57,574 nucleotides of DNA from a virus: IMG/VR virus record IMGVR_UViG_3300017788_000029, positions 1 through 57,574 of that record, one strand, 5' to 3'. Of this stretch, positions 32,338 through 39,911 are shown piece after piece. The first letter of the stretch is position 1. The number at the start of each line of letters is the position of its first letter. Under the pieces are notes generated by a model that saw nothing but the letters and a program-made list of their open reading frames with translations, was not told the DNA's origin and searched no databases. A program made the translations under genes and the position numbers.

Positions 32338-32582
32338 GAGCACACCTCGACGTAGAGGTTCTCGACTCCGCCGCCCTGGAGCCGCGGGAGCCGGTCGAGG
32401 AGGATCTTCGTGAACGCGCGCTTCGCGTCCGTGTAGGTCGAGGCGGGCACGAACTCCGGCCCGGTCCCGACGTCGAAGGCCCAGGAGCCGTAACCCGAGG
32501 GACGGCGACCGTGGGCCGCCTCGAACCGCGTGGTCTCGAACCGGACGACGATCCGCCCACCCTTGCTCTCTCGCTTCGTCAT
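32334..32582 (-). CDS. First gene of the island, after element D
   Basis: An 82-residue protein with a basic N-terminus (MTKRESKGGRIVVRFET) and strand-helix layout (YGSWAFDVG, then YTDAKRAFTKILLDRLPRL). Function unknown. The ATG has the class-1 ribosome site upstream. Confidence 0.65.
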   Translation of the reverse strand: MTKRESKGGRIVVRFETTRFEAAHGRRPSGYGSWAFDVGTGPEFVPASTYTDAKRAFTKILLDRLPRLQGGGVENLYVEVCS

Positions 32583-32656
32583 AGTCGCCTTCTCCTTCTC
32601 CGCCGGCCGCCCGCCGACCCTCTACCCTTAGATCGCCTCCTCGGGGTTGGCAACAA
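32583..32656 (-). promoter_or_regulatory. Class-1 promoter/hairpin/ribosome-site element D
   Basis: TTGTTG at 32651-32656, 18 nt, TCTAAG at 32627-32632, hairpin at 32602-32618 (GTCGGC, GGGCG, GCCGGC) and GGAGAAGGAGAAGG. It separates the MuF/zincin gene from the accessory island. Confidence 0.75.
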
Positions 32657-32668
32657 GAAATGCGACGC

Positions 32669-35086
32669 TCACGGGTGCCGGCGAGCTACGACGCCTTCGA
32701 GCCGCCGCCGCTCCTCGTCCGTGAGATCGGTCTCGATCGTCCGAGGGCGGTAGCCCGTGCGACCGCGCCGCCGTAGGGAGGCGTCGAGGTCCGCTCCGCT
32801 CGACGCGGTATGGGTCGACACCGAGGCTCCGCTCACCGGCACGAAGCCCCATCGGTCGTAGGCGGACTGGACCCGCTCGAAGTAGCGTAGGAGAGGCGGG
32901 CAGTTGCTCTCCAGGAACGCGCGCCCGCGTGGGCACTGCGAGAGGGCGTAGCCCTCCGCCCACGACTCCTCGACCGAGTATCTCGTGGCGTCGGAGACGT
33001 ACCAGCCGCCGTGCTGGCGGAGCGCGTCCCGACCTCCTTGCTCGACGAGGACGCGCTGGAACTCCACCGTGTCAGACATCCGGAACGCGGGAGCGCCGCC
33101 GGGCGGGCGTTGCGACGAGAGGGCGTGCCCAAGCTCGTGGGCCGGCACGTCGGTGTCGCCCGCGAGGATCTCGCGCCTCGGGCGATCTCGGTTCCACCAC
33201 GTCGCATCGCGCCCGGAGTCAAAGACGCCCTCGACCTGATCCCAGGTGCGGGTGTCCCGTGCGTCGGGCCCGGAGCGGCCCGTCATCCCCCAGCGAGGGT
33301 CGCGGCCCACGCCGAGGTTGCCGGGGAGGATCCGCGAGGAGTGACCTCGTGCGTGGAGGTGCTCCATCTGCGAGGCCGGAAGCTCGGTGAGACGGTCGGC
33401 GAAGATCCGCAGATCCGCCTCGGTCAACGCCGCCGTCCCGGCCACGTCGACCTCGACCGTCGAGAAGGCCACGCGCAGGTACTCCGCCGCCTCGGCCTGG
33501 CTCGCGAACGCATCGCCTGGACGACGACCCACGAGGTGCCCGAGCCCGGCCCGCTGAAGCCGCTCGGCGCGGACCTCCAACGGAGGCCGAGGAGCCGCGC
33601 GCGTGCGCCGCACCTCCTCCTCCGCGTCCCACCGCTGCCGCGCCACCCACATCGCCGCCTCGCGCTCGGTTCGCATCACCGGCCCGCGGACGTAGCGGTA
33701 GCCCGAGCGCGTGGATCCGGTCGGATCCTCCACCCACAACTCGCCCTGGTGCCCGGCTCCCGAGTCGGCGTTGACCACGGAGCCGACCGACCGGCCATCC
33801 CACTTGACCGTCGAGTACCGCTTCCACTCCATCAGGTCGCCTGCCTCCGCTCGGAACCGCGCCGTCGCCTCACGCTCCTCCGGAGTGACCCTCGGACGCC
33901 GAGCCCTCCGCGTGGCCGGCACCGCCTCGACCTCGGGCACCACGGCGCTCTCCGCGCGCGCGCGACGTCGCTCCGCGGCCTGCGTGCGCCACCGCTGCCG
34001 TCGCGTCTCGCCGAGCAGCCGGCGTTCCTCGGCGACGTCGTGAGCGCGCTCGATGCCGGCCACGCGAGGTGTCCCGAGGTTGTTCCGGAGGAAGGCCACG
34101 CGCTCGGGCGTGAGCGGAGCCGTCGATGGCGTCTCGGACCAGCGCGAGCGCCAGGGGATCAAGACCTCTCGGTCGTTCGGGCGTCCGGGAGGCCGCTGGT
34201 ACTGCCGTCCGAGCCCGTCCGTGAAGTAGCCGTCGAGCGGACGGATCTGCCCGTGGACCACGATCGAGTCGTAGGCCGTCCGCTGGTCGAACGTCGCGAG
34301 GATCTTCTTCCCGAGGTCGGGCATCTCCGCGCGCATCTCGATGAGCCCGGCCAGCCGCGCCTCGTTGTACGCGTGGCTCGTCTCGGTCCGGACGATGCGC
34401 CAGGCCCACGAGCGGTAGCGGGTGAACAGCCCCTCGGGGATCTCCTCCTCGGCGAGCCGCTCGACCCTTCCGTTCACGACGCGCGCGCTCATCGAGACGG
34501 TCCCGCGAGGACCGGCGTGCCCGGTGAGGGCGTTCACCATGTCCCACTGCGTAAAGCCCGCGACCATCCCGGTGGCCATCGTCTGCTCGATCTCGCCGAT
34601 CATCGCGACGCCGTAGCGGTCGACGCTCGTGAGGTGCTGGCGGAGGAGCGACGAGTGGACGCCGCGCGCCACGTTGTCGAAGACGAGCGCCTGGCGGAGC
34701 CGGAGCGGCTGCGCGATCCCGGTGAACGTCTCCTCCAGACGAGCGATCGAGTCGACCGTGTGGCCGAGGCTCGCCGCGATGGCCGCGCGCGCCTGCTCGT
34801 CGGTCAGGCCCGCGAGCCGAGCGCGGACGTACTCCGAGGTGAGCCGGACCTGCTCGCGGTACATCGACGCCTGCGCCGCCGAGAAGCGAACGTCACGGCC
34901 GCCCGACGCGACCATGACGCGCTGGAGCCTCTCGCCGAGGAGTCGATCGGCATCGGCGAGGAGCCGCTGGAGCCGTTGGGCAGCCGCTCGTCCCGTCGGA
35001 TCCTCGCAGGCCACCACGCGCTCCGCCTGCTCTCGCATGACGCGAACGGTCGACTCCGCGGCTTGTAGCGCGCGCCGCGTGACCAT
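32669..35086 (-). CDS. MuF-type minor head protein fused to a zincin-like metalloprotease domain
   Basis: An 805-residue protein. Residues about 225-300 carry the MuF core (WRIVRTETSHAYNEARLAGL, then ATFDQRTAYDS and HGQIRPLDG). A long basic linker follows (about 350-420). The C-terminal domain holds HELGH at 650-654 and ESWAEGYA at about 707-714, a gluzincin-like zinc pair. MuF proteins enter the host with the DNA in some phages, so the protease may be an injected effector. It follows the portal gene by 3 nt. Confidence 0.8.
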   Translation of the reverse strand: MVTRRALQAAESTVRVMREQAERVVACEDPTGRAAAQRLQRLLADADRLLGERLQRVMVASGGRDVRFSAAQASMYREQVRLTSEYVRARLAGLTDEQARAAIAASLGHTVDSIARLEETFTGIAQPLRLRQALVFDNVARGVHSSLLRQHLTSVDRYGVAMIGEIEQTMATGMVAGFTQWDMVNALTGHAGPRGTVSMSARVVNGRVERLAEEEIPEGLFTRYRSWAWRIVRTETSHAYNEARLAGLIEMRAEMPDLGKKILATFDQRTAYDSIVVHGQIRPLDGYFTDGLGRQYQRPPGRPNDREVLIPWRSRWSETPSTAPLTPERVAFLRNNLGTPRVAGIERAHDVAEERRLLGETRRQRWRTQAAERRRARAESAVVPEVEAVPATRRARRPRVTPEEREATARFRAEAGDLMEWKRYSTVKWDGRSVGSVVNADSGAGHQGELWVEDPTGSTRSGYRYVRGPVMRTEREAAMWVARQRWDAEEEVRRTRAAPRPPLEVRAERLQRAGLGHLVGRRPGDAFASQAEAAEYLRVAFSTVEVDVAGTAALTEADLRIFADRLTELPASQMEHLHARGHSSRILPGNLGVGRDPRWGMTGRSGPDARDTRTWDQVEGVFDSGRDATWWNRDRPRREILAGDTDVPAHELGHALSSQRPPGGAPAFRMSDTVEFQRVLVEQGGRDALRQHGGWYVSDATRYSVEESWAEGYALSQCPRGRAFLESNCPPLLRYFERVQSAYDRWGFVPVSGASVSTHTASSGADLDASLRRRGRTGYRPRTIETDLTDEERRRLEGVVARRHP

Positions 35087-35089
35087 CGA

Positions 35090-36796
35090 TCACTCCTCGG
35101 GCTCGTCGTCCTCGTCGTCCTCGGGCTCGTCCTCGGGCTCGTCCTCGGGCGGGTCGGTCGCGAGAGGCACGCGGGGACCTCGACCCTCACCGGACATCGC
35201 CCGCATCGCGCGCTCGGTCGCCTCCTCGGCTTCGTCTCCCATCGCCTCGATCTCCGCATCGACGTCGTGGACGTTGAACAACGTCTGGACCGCGGTCGTC
35301 GCCGTCCGCTGCGAGATGAGCGCCTTCCCTCCGCTCGCGGTCTGCGTCGCGGTGACTGCCTTCGAGATGTCCTCCCACGTCGGCGCGAAGTAGGGGTTCC
35401 AGTTGAGGTCGATCGTCTCGCTCTCGCCGGGGTCGCGCTCGACCACCTTCCCCTCGTGGAGCTTCGGCGGGAGAACGATGGTCTCGCGGACCTCCTCGCC
35501 GTTGACGTCGACCGACGGAGGACGCGCGAGGATGATCCGCGCCGCACGGAGCATGTCTCGGGCGATCGGCTTGATCCCGAACTCCCCGTACTGCTCGCGG
35601 TAGAGGTCGCAGCGCGCGAGCATCGGCGCGTAGAGGATGCGGAGCGCCTGCGCGGACTGCGCCGCACCCGAGAGCTTGTCCGGGTCGGCGAGGACCACCG
35701 AGGAGGCGTCGAGCGCGTAGAGACGGATCCGCTCCATCATCTCGATCGCGGCCTTCGTCGCCTGGCCCTTCAACTCCAGGTACTCCGCGCCACCCGCGGA
35801 AAAGATCGCGTTCTCCGAGCCCTTCCGGACGTTCCCGTTGTTGTGGGCCGGGTCCATCTTGATCACGAGCGTCGGGTCGATGTTCGCCTTCGTCCCCTTC
35901 GACGACGCCGAGAGCAGCTGGTCGATCTCGTTGAACTTGTCCTCCAGCCCCTCGTAGTCGCCCTCCCCGTCCGGCTCGGCGGAGTCGGCGATGTTCTGGA
36001 TCCAGTAGAACGGGGCGAAGCCGAAGTCGTGCCGGACGCGCTTGTGCGGGGCCCGCGTCCACGTCGGAAGATCGGCGATCCGCTTCGGGATCGGCTCCCA
36101 CACGATCTCCTCGGTCTCGCTCCAGTACCGGGCGTAGTAGAACGTCACGTCCTGGATGCGCTTCGCCTCGGGGTTCCAGACCTGCCGCGTGTAGGCGTAG
36201 GCCTTCAAGACCTCCGCCGGCCGCCGCTCGCTCTCGTCGGCCCATCGGAGGACCGTGCAGTGCTTCGCGTTGTGGACCTCGACGCGAGGAGCGCCGCGGA
36301 CGAACGCGAACGAGAGGCACGAGGTGCCGACCGCGCCGCCGAGGTCTCGCGCCTCGACCATCCGCATGGGGAGCCGCGACGTCGTGATGAGCGCCCGAAC
36401 ATAGTCCTCCGCCGCCTCGTCTCCGACCATCGTGACCTCGGGGAAGCGGTCGGTCCCGAAGAGCATGGACGTCAGCCGGCGGACGATGACGACCGCGAGA
36501 TCGTAGCGCGCCGCCGGCCTCCGCTGGGCGTAGGGCACGACATAGCCCGGCTTCACCGGGCTCTCGTCGCCGTAGCCCAAGAACCGCCCATCCCAGTCGT
36601 ACCGCTTCGTCGCGTGCTGCGTCTTGCGGAAGTAGGCTTCGAGCCGGTCCATGATCCGGAACCGCTCGGTCTCCGCGAAGTCGACGAGGCGCACGCCGTC
36701 GAGGGGGATGGGCTTCACGGCATCGCCGTTGCCGGCACCGCTTCCATCCTGCCCACGAGGAGTCGCGAGCACGTCGAGCATCGGGAAGATGGCCAT
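35090..36796 (-). CDS. Portal protein
   Basis: A 568-residue protein forming the dodecameric DNA gate at the capsid vertex. Portal-like features: an N-terminal adaptor with RYDLAVVIVRRLTSMLFG, the wing region, then IDQLLSASSKGTKANIDPTLVIKM and a helix-rich stem ending with SAQALRILYAPMLARC. The last 30 residues are a run of Asp, Glu and Pro. It lies between the terminase and the MuF gene. TAGACT is 6 nt before ATG, with no ribosome site. Confidence 0.9.
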   Translation of the reverse strand: MAIFPMLDVLATPRGQDGSGAGNGDAVKPIPLDGVRLVDFAETERFRIMDRLEAYFRKTQHATKRYDWDGRFLGYGDESPVKPGYVVPYAQRRPAARYDLAVVIVRRLTSMLFGTDRFPEVTMVGDEAAEDYVRALITTSRLPMRMVEARDLGGAVGTSCLSFAFVRGAPRVEVHNAKHCTVLRWADESERRPAEVLKAYAYTRQVWNPEAKRIQDVTFYYARYWSETEEIVWEPIPKRIADLPTWTRAPHKRVRHDFGFAPFYWIQNIADSAEPDGEGDYEGLEDKFNEIDQLLSASSKGTKANIDPTLVIKMDPAHNNGNVRKGSENAIFSAGGAEYLELKGQATKAAIEMMERIRLYALDASSVVLADPDKLSGAAQSAQALRILYAPMLARCDLYREQYGEFGIKPIARDMLRAARIILARPPSVDVNGEEVRETIVLPPKLHEGKVVERDPGESETIDLNWNPYFAPTWEDISKAVTATQTASGGKALISQRTATTAVQTLFNVHDVDAEIEAMGDEAEEATERAMRAMSGEGRGPRVPLATDPPEDEPEDEPEDDEDDEPEE

Positions 36797-36802
36797 GGGG
36801 CG

Positions 36803-36808
36803 AGTCTA
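36803..36808 (-). promoter_or_regulatory. Late TANNNT hexamer (leaderless type) before the portal gene
   Basis: TAGACT ends 6 nt before ATG 36796, in a gap of only 14 nt. It is a class-2 member. Confidence 0.6.
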
Positions 36809-36810
36809 CG

Positions 36811-37074
36811 TCACTCGTCGGAGCCGTCGAAGGGCGACGGAGGAGGAGCCGGAGGTTCGGTCGACGCCGCACCGACGCGCGCGCGGTGCCTCTCGATCAC
36901 CTCGTCCACGGCCTCGTGGATCGAGCCCGGTGCCGGGAGCGCCGCCGAGGCCGCCGCGAGACGCGCGCGCACGCGCTCGGCCGATCGCTCGTTGAGCATC
37001 GCCAGGACTTCGGGGACCTTGCCGGCGAGACGCGCGAGCGCCTCGACCGCCGCCTCTTCGAGACTGGCACTCAC
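36811..37074 (-). CDS. Small protein between lipoprotein and portal
   Basis: An 87-residue protein: a helical first half (LEEAAVEALARLAGKVPEVL) and a Pro-rich acidic tail (EPPAPPPSPFDGSDE). Starts at GTG with a GTGA overlap. Function unknown. Confidence 0.55.
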   Translation of the reverse strand: MSASLEEAAVEALARLAGKVPEVLAMLNERSAERVRARLAAASAALPAPGSIHEAVDEVIERHRARVGAASTEPPAPPPSPFDGSDE

Positions 37075-37490
37075 GAGCCACCTCCGAGGAGGCCCATCAG
37101 GTCGAGCGACGGGAGCGTGATCCCGTGCCTCCCGAGGATGAGCGCGAGGGCGTCCCACGAGACCTTGAGCGAGCGCGCCGCGGGGAGGAGAACCGGGAGC
37201 ACGTCGCCCTCCTCGGCGAGCGAGGCGAGGCGCACGGCATCGACGTAGGCGCGCGTGGCCGCGGTCGTCACCTCGAAGACCTGGGCGACCTCGTGGCAGC
37301 CGGCTCCGACGCGCTCGACGCACGCGTCATCGGCGCACGCCGAAAGCTCGCGATCGCACGCCGCGGGCACGAGAGGAGCCGTCGAGACGATGGCCGCCGA
37401 GGCGACGGTGCCGATCGTCGCGTGGACGCTCAGGGCGTTCGCACACGCGAGGAGAGGGAGAGCGAGGAGAGCGAGGAGCATCGTTCGCAT
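37071..37490 (-). CDS. Putative phage lipoprotein
   Basis: A 139-residue protein with a signal peptide and lipobox LLACA (Cys16), so it is probably lipidated and membrane anchored. It has five further Cys (ACDRELSACADDACVERVGAGC region) that may form disulfides. An envelope lipoprotein between terminase and portal genes could be a superinfection-exclusion or spanin-like factor; both are guesses. TAGGCT lies 7 nt before ATG, with no ribosome site. Confidence 0.7.
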   Translation of the reverse strand: MRTMLLALLALPLLACANALSVHATIGTVASAAIVSTAPLVPAACDRELSACADDACVERVGAGCHEVAQVFEVTTAATRAYVDAVRLASLAEEGDVLPVLLPAARSLKVSWDALALILGRHGITLPSLDLMGLLGGGS

Positions 37491-37497
37491 GAGGGGG

Positions 37498-37503
37498 AGC
37501 CTA
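37498..37503 (-). promoter_or_regulatory. Late TANNNT hexamer (leaderless type) before the lipoprotein gene
   Basis: TAGGCT ends 7 nt before ATG 37490 in the 25-nt gap after the terminase stop. It is a class-2 member. Confidence 0.55.
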
Positions 37504-37515
37504 CGGGTCTCCGGG

Positions 37516-39060
37516 TCATCGGTCGAGAGTGGGCATGTGGGCCATGATCGAGGCGATGAGGTCCCGCGCCCCTTCGCGCGCGAACCACGAAGCCATCAGC
37601 CGGTCGCCCGTGTGCCCTTGCGGCGTGAAGTGGAGCATCTCCGAGAACCACGCTTCGATCTCGGGATCCGACTTCCCGTGGATGTCCGAGGGGACGACCC
37701 ACAGCCCGGAGCGGAACTCGACCGCGAGCGCCTCGACGCCGAACACCTCGTCTGTCTTGTTGCGGCCCGTCGTGAACGGGATCACGGGGATCCCTCTCGT
37801 GGCGGCCCACTGGAGGAGGAACGTCTGCGCGCCATTGTCCTCCACGAGCATCGTCGACTCGAAGCGGGTGAAGGTCGACTGGAGCCGCGTGAGGATCTCG
37901 GGGCCCGTCCATCGGCCCGACTCCAGCGCCACGACGAGGCGACGCGCGCGGTCGTCGATCGCGATCGTGAAGAGGACCGAGAGCCCGTCGCCGTGGTCCG
38001 CCCCCTGCGCCACGCGCCTCTTGCGCTTGCTCGTCCCGAGGTCGACGCCCGTGAAGCACGGGAGCTTCCGGCCCGAGGGTTGGAGTATCGGCCGGTGCGA
38101 GAGGAGCGCGCGACCTCTCCCGAGCACCTTCGCCGCATCGAGCCACTCCTGCCGGAACCGGGCGCTCGCGTCGTCCCGGATGCGGCAGAAGTACTTCCGC
38201 ATGAAGGTCAGCGGGAGCGTGTTCCGCCATCGCTCCAGGAGGCGCTCCAGCGACCACGCCTCGGGCCAGACAGGACGCCATCGCTCGGGCGAGTCGTCTG
38301 GGTTGTGGACGGCGCAGTAGACCTTGATCGCCCAATCGGGCCGCTTCTGGATCGAGGCGAGGAGGTCGTTCGTGCTCCAGGGCGTCCCGATGACGATGAT
38401 CCGCCCGCGCTTGCTCAGGCGCGTGAGCACGGTCGTCTCGAACCACTCGATGAGCTTTGCGCACTGCTCGGGCGTGCGCGTGTTGTCGAAGTCCAGAACG
38501 TCGTCGAGGAGGATGAGATCGAGGCGGGAGCCAACGAGCGGGCCGCCGACGCCGAGCGCCTGGATCGTCGGATCGCGGACGATGAGCTTGCGGTCGACCG
38601 TGATGGCCGACTGGCCCCAGGACGCCTCGGGATGGTCGCTCGCTCGGAGATGCGGGAAGACCTCGTGCACGAGCGCGTTTCGCTCGATGTGCCCGCGGAT
38701 CGCCGCGAGCGGCTTCTCCGCCTGCGTCGCGGTGTTCGAGATGATCGCCGCCCGGATGTTCGGGTTCGTCCCGATGGCGTGGAGCATGTAGCCCACGGCG
38801 ATCTGCGAAGTCTTGCCGTGCTCGACCGGGGCGATGATGCCCACGAGCCGGTTCTCCCGGATGGTCGCGTGCCACTCCTCGTGGATCGGAGCCGCCTTGA
38901 TCGGCAGGCCCGTCTCCTCGTCGGGGATCGCGAACTCGACAAAGGCGCAGGAGTCGGCGACCGCCGCTCGGACGTTCGCCTCGTGAGCAGCCGCTACCCG
39001 CTCCCGAACCTCGGGGAGCGGGAGCCCGGCAAGCTCCGACGGCTGGAGGCGGAGGAGCAC
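37516..39060 (-). CDS. terL: Terminase large subunit
   Basis: A 514-residue DNA-packaging motor and nuclease. Walker A is APVEHGKTS (77-85), Walker B LILLDD (182-187) with a following Asp, and the coupling motif GTPWS at 225-229. The RNase-H-type nuclease has TGVDLGTSK (D340), LVEDNG (E407/D408) and GDRLMA (D486). It starts at GTG 8 nt after the small terminase stop. Packaging mode (headful or cos) cannot be told from the sequence. Confidence 0.95.
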   Translation of the reverse strand: MLLRLQPSELAGLPLPEVRERVAAAHEANVRAAVADSCAFVEFAIPDEETGLPIKAAPIHEEWHATIRENRLVGIIAPVEHGKTSQIAVGYMLHAIGTNPNIRAAIISNTATQAEKPLAAIRGHIERNALVHEVFPHLRASDHPEASWGQSAITVDRKLIVRDPTIQALGVGGPLVGSRLDLILLDDVLDFDNTRTPEQCAKLIEWFETTVLTRLSKRGRIIVIGTPWSTNDLLASIQKRPDWAIKVYCAVHNPDDSPERWRPVWPEAWSLERLLERWRNTLPLTFMRKYFCRIRDDASARFRQEWLDAAKVLGRGRALLSHRPILQPSGRKLPCFTGVDLGTSKRKRRVAQGADHGDGLSVLFTIAIDDRARRLVVALESGRWTGPEILTRLQSTFTRFESTMLVEDNGAQTFLLQWAATRGIPVIPFTTGRNKTDEVFGVEALAVEFRSGLWVVPSDIHGKSDPEIEAWFSEMLHFTPQGHTGDRLMASWFAREGARDLIASIMAHMPTLDR

Positions 39061-39068
39061 GGGTGCCC

Positions 39069-39608
39069 TCAGTGGGTCGCGGGAGCCTCGGTCTCCTTCG
39101 CCTCATCCGGCCATCGGCCGGTGCGCGCGAAATGCACGAGATCCTCCCGAGAGCGAGCGGAGAACCCGACGTTGAGGCTCCCACCGAGCGAGCCCGTAAC
39201 CTTCACCTCGTCCTGGTAGAGACCGTCGAGCCGGCAGAGGATCTCGGCCGCCCGAGTCGCCGCACGGAAGTCTGGGCGCTCCATCCGGAGGGGCTGGCCG
39301 TCGGGCCCGAGCATCACGTTGCCCTTCGAGTCGCGGACCACCTCGGTTCGGCTCATCGCGCGCGTGTAGAGGTCGTTCACGGAGGCCCGCATGTGCGACC
39401 GCTCCGCGCGCCGGTCGTCGCTCACGGCCTCCTTCTCCCAGCGAGCGCGGACCTCCCGCACGTAGTCGTGGACCTGCCTCGACGTCACGCCCCAGACCTT
39501 CGCGAAGTGGATCTCGATCGCCTGCGACGAGAGCCGCCGCACAAGCGCGGTCTCGACCTCGGCGAGCCTGCGTGCCTTCTCCGCGCGATCCGCGCCCTTC
39601 CTGGCCAT
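39069..39608 (-). CDS. Terminase small subunit
   Basis: A 179-residue helical protein with an N-terminal helix-turn-helix region (AIEIHFAKVWGVTSRQVHDYV, about 28-51) and a central helical oligomerisation part. It lies directly before the large terminase. It probably binds the packaging site. Its leader holds a hairpin and the ribosome site GAGGAGAAGAGAA. Confidence 0.8.
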   Translation of the reverse strand: MARKGADRAEKARRLAEVETALVRRLSSQAIEIHFAKVWGVTSRQVHDYVREVRARWEKEAVSDDRRAERSHMRASVNDLYTRAMSRTEVVRDSKGNVMLGPDGQPLRMERPDFRAATRAAEILCRLDGLYQDEVKVTGSLGGSLNVGFSARSREDLVHFARTGRWPDEAKETEAPATH

Positions 39609-39664
39609 CGTTCTCTTCTCCTCGCCCGACCGTCTCCGTGGTCGTCTGCCGTGCGACTACGGTA
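39609..39664 (-). promoter_or_regulatory. Leader of the packaging operon: TACCGT box, hairpin and ribosome site
   Basis: TGC-TACCGT at 39659-39664 is a late-type box, followed by an inverted repeat (CGACC, 8 nt, GGTCG) and GAGGAGAAGAG before ATG 39608. It combines a class-2 box with a class-1-like leader. CCGTCTCCGTGGT at 39630-39642 recurs at 24692-24704 upstream of the scaffold gene. Confidence 0.5.
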
Positions 39665-39911
39665 GCACGCCGGAGCCGACCGCCGCTGCGTAGGCGCGCA
39701 CCCGCGCCGGGCTCACCCCGGTGAGCCGCGCGATCTCGGGCTGCGTCATGCCTCGGCGGAGGCGGAACCCGACCTCGCGCTTCTCCGCGGTCGTCATCGG
39801 GAGCGTCCGAACAAGCTCCTCCACGGCGTACCGCATCGGGCAGACCGGGAGCCGCACCCTCGACGCGCACCGAGAGCAGCGGCCTCCGGCCATGATGCAC
39901 GCCCGCTTCAC
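39657..39911 (-). CDS. Small helix-turn-helix protein with N-terminal Cys cluster
   Basis: An 84-residue protein. Cys5, 12, 15 and 24 could bind zinc, and residues 53-78 (RGMTQPEIARLTGVSPARVRAYAAAV) are a clear helix-turn-helix. It may regulate late transcription, since it lies between the early fusion gene and the packaging genes. ATGA overlap with the upstream gene. Confidence 0.7.
   Translation of the reverse strand: MKRACIMAGGRCSRCASRVRLPVCPMRYAVEELVRTLPMTTAEKREVGFRLRRGMTQPEIARLTGVSPARVRAYAAAVGSGVLP

Noticed and set aside
39630-39642. Shared 13-mer CCGTCTCCGTGGT at 24692 and 39630 as a packaging signal
   Set aside because: Only two copies, both in leaders with similar purine-rich context; too little to call a site.
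17182-39664. Counting the boxes at 17182, 22246, 25487 and 39659 as leaderless promoters
   Set aside because: They lie 27-130 nt from the start codon and those genes have ribosome sites, so they were kept apart from the leaderless set.
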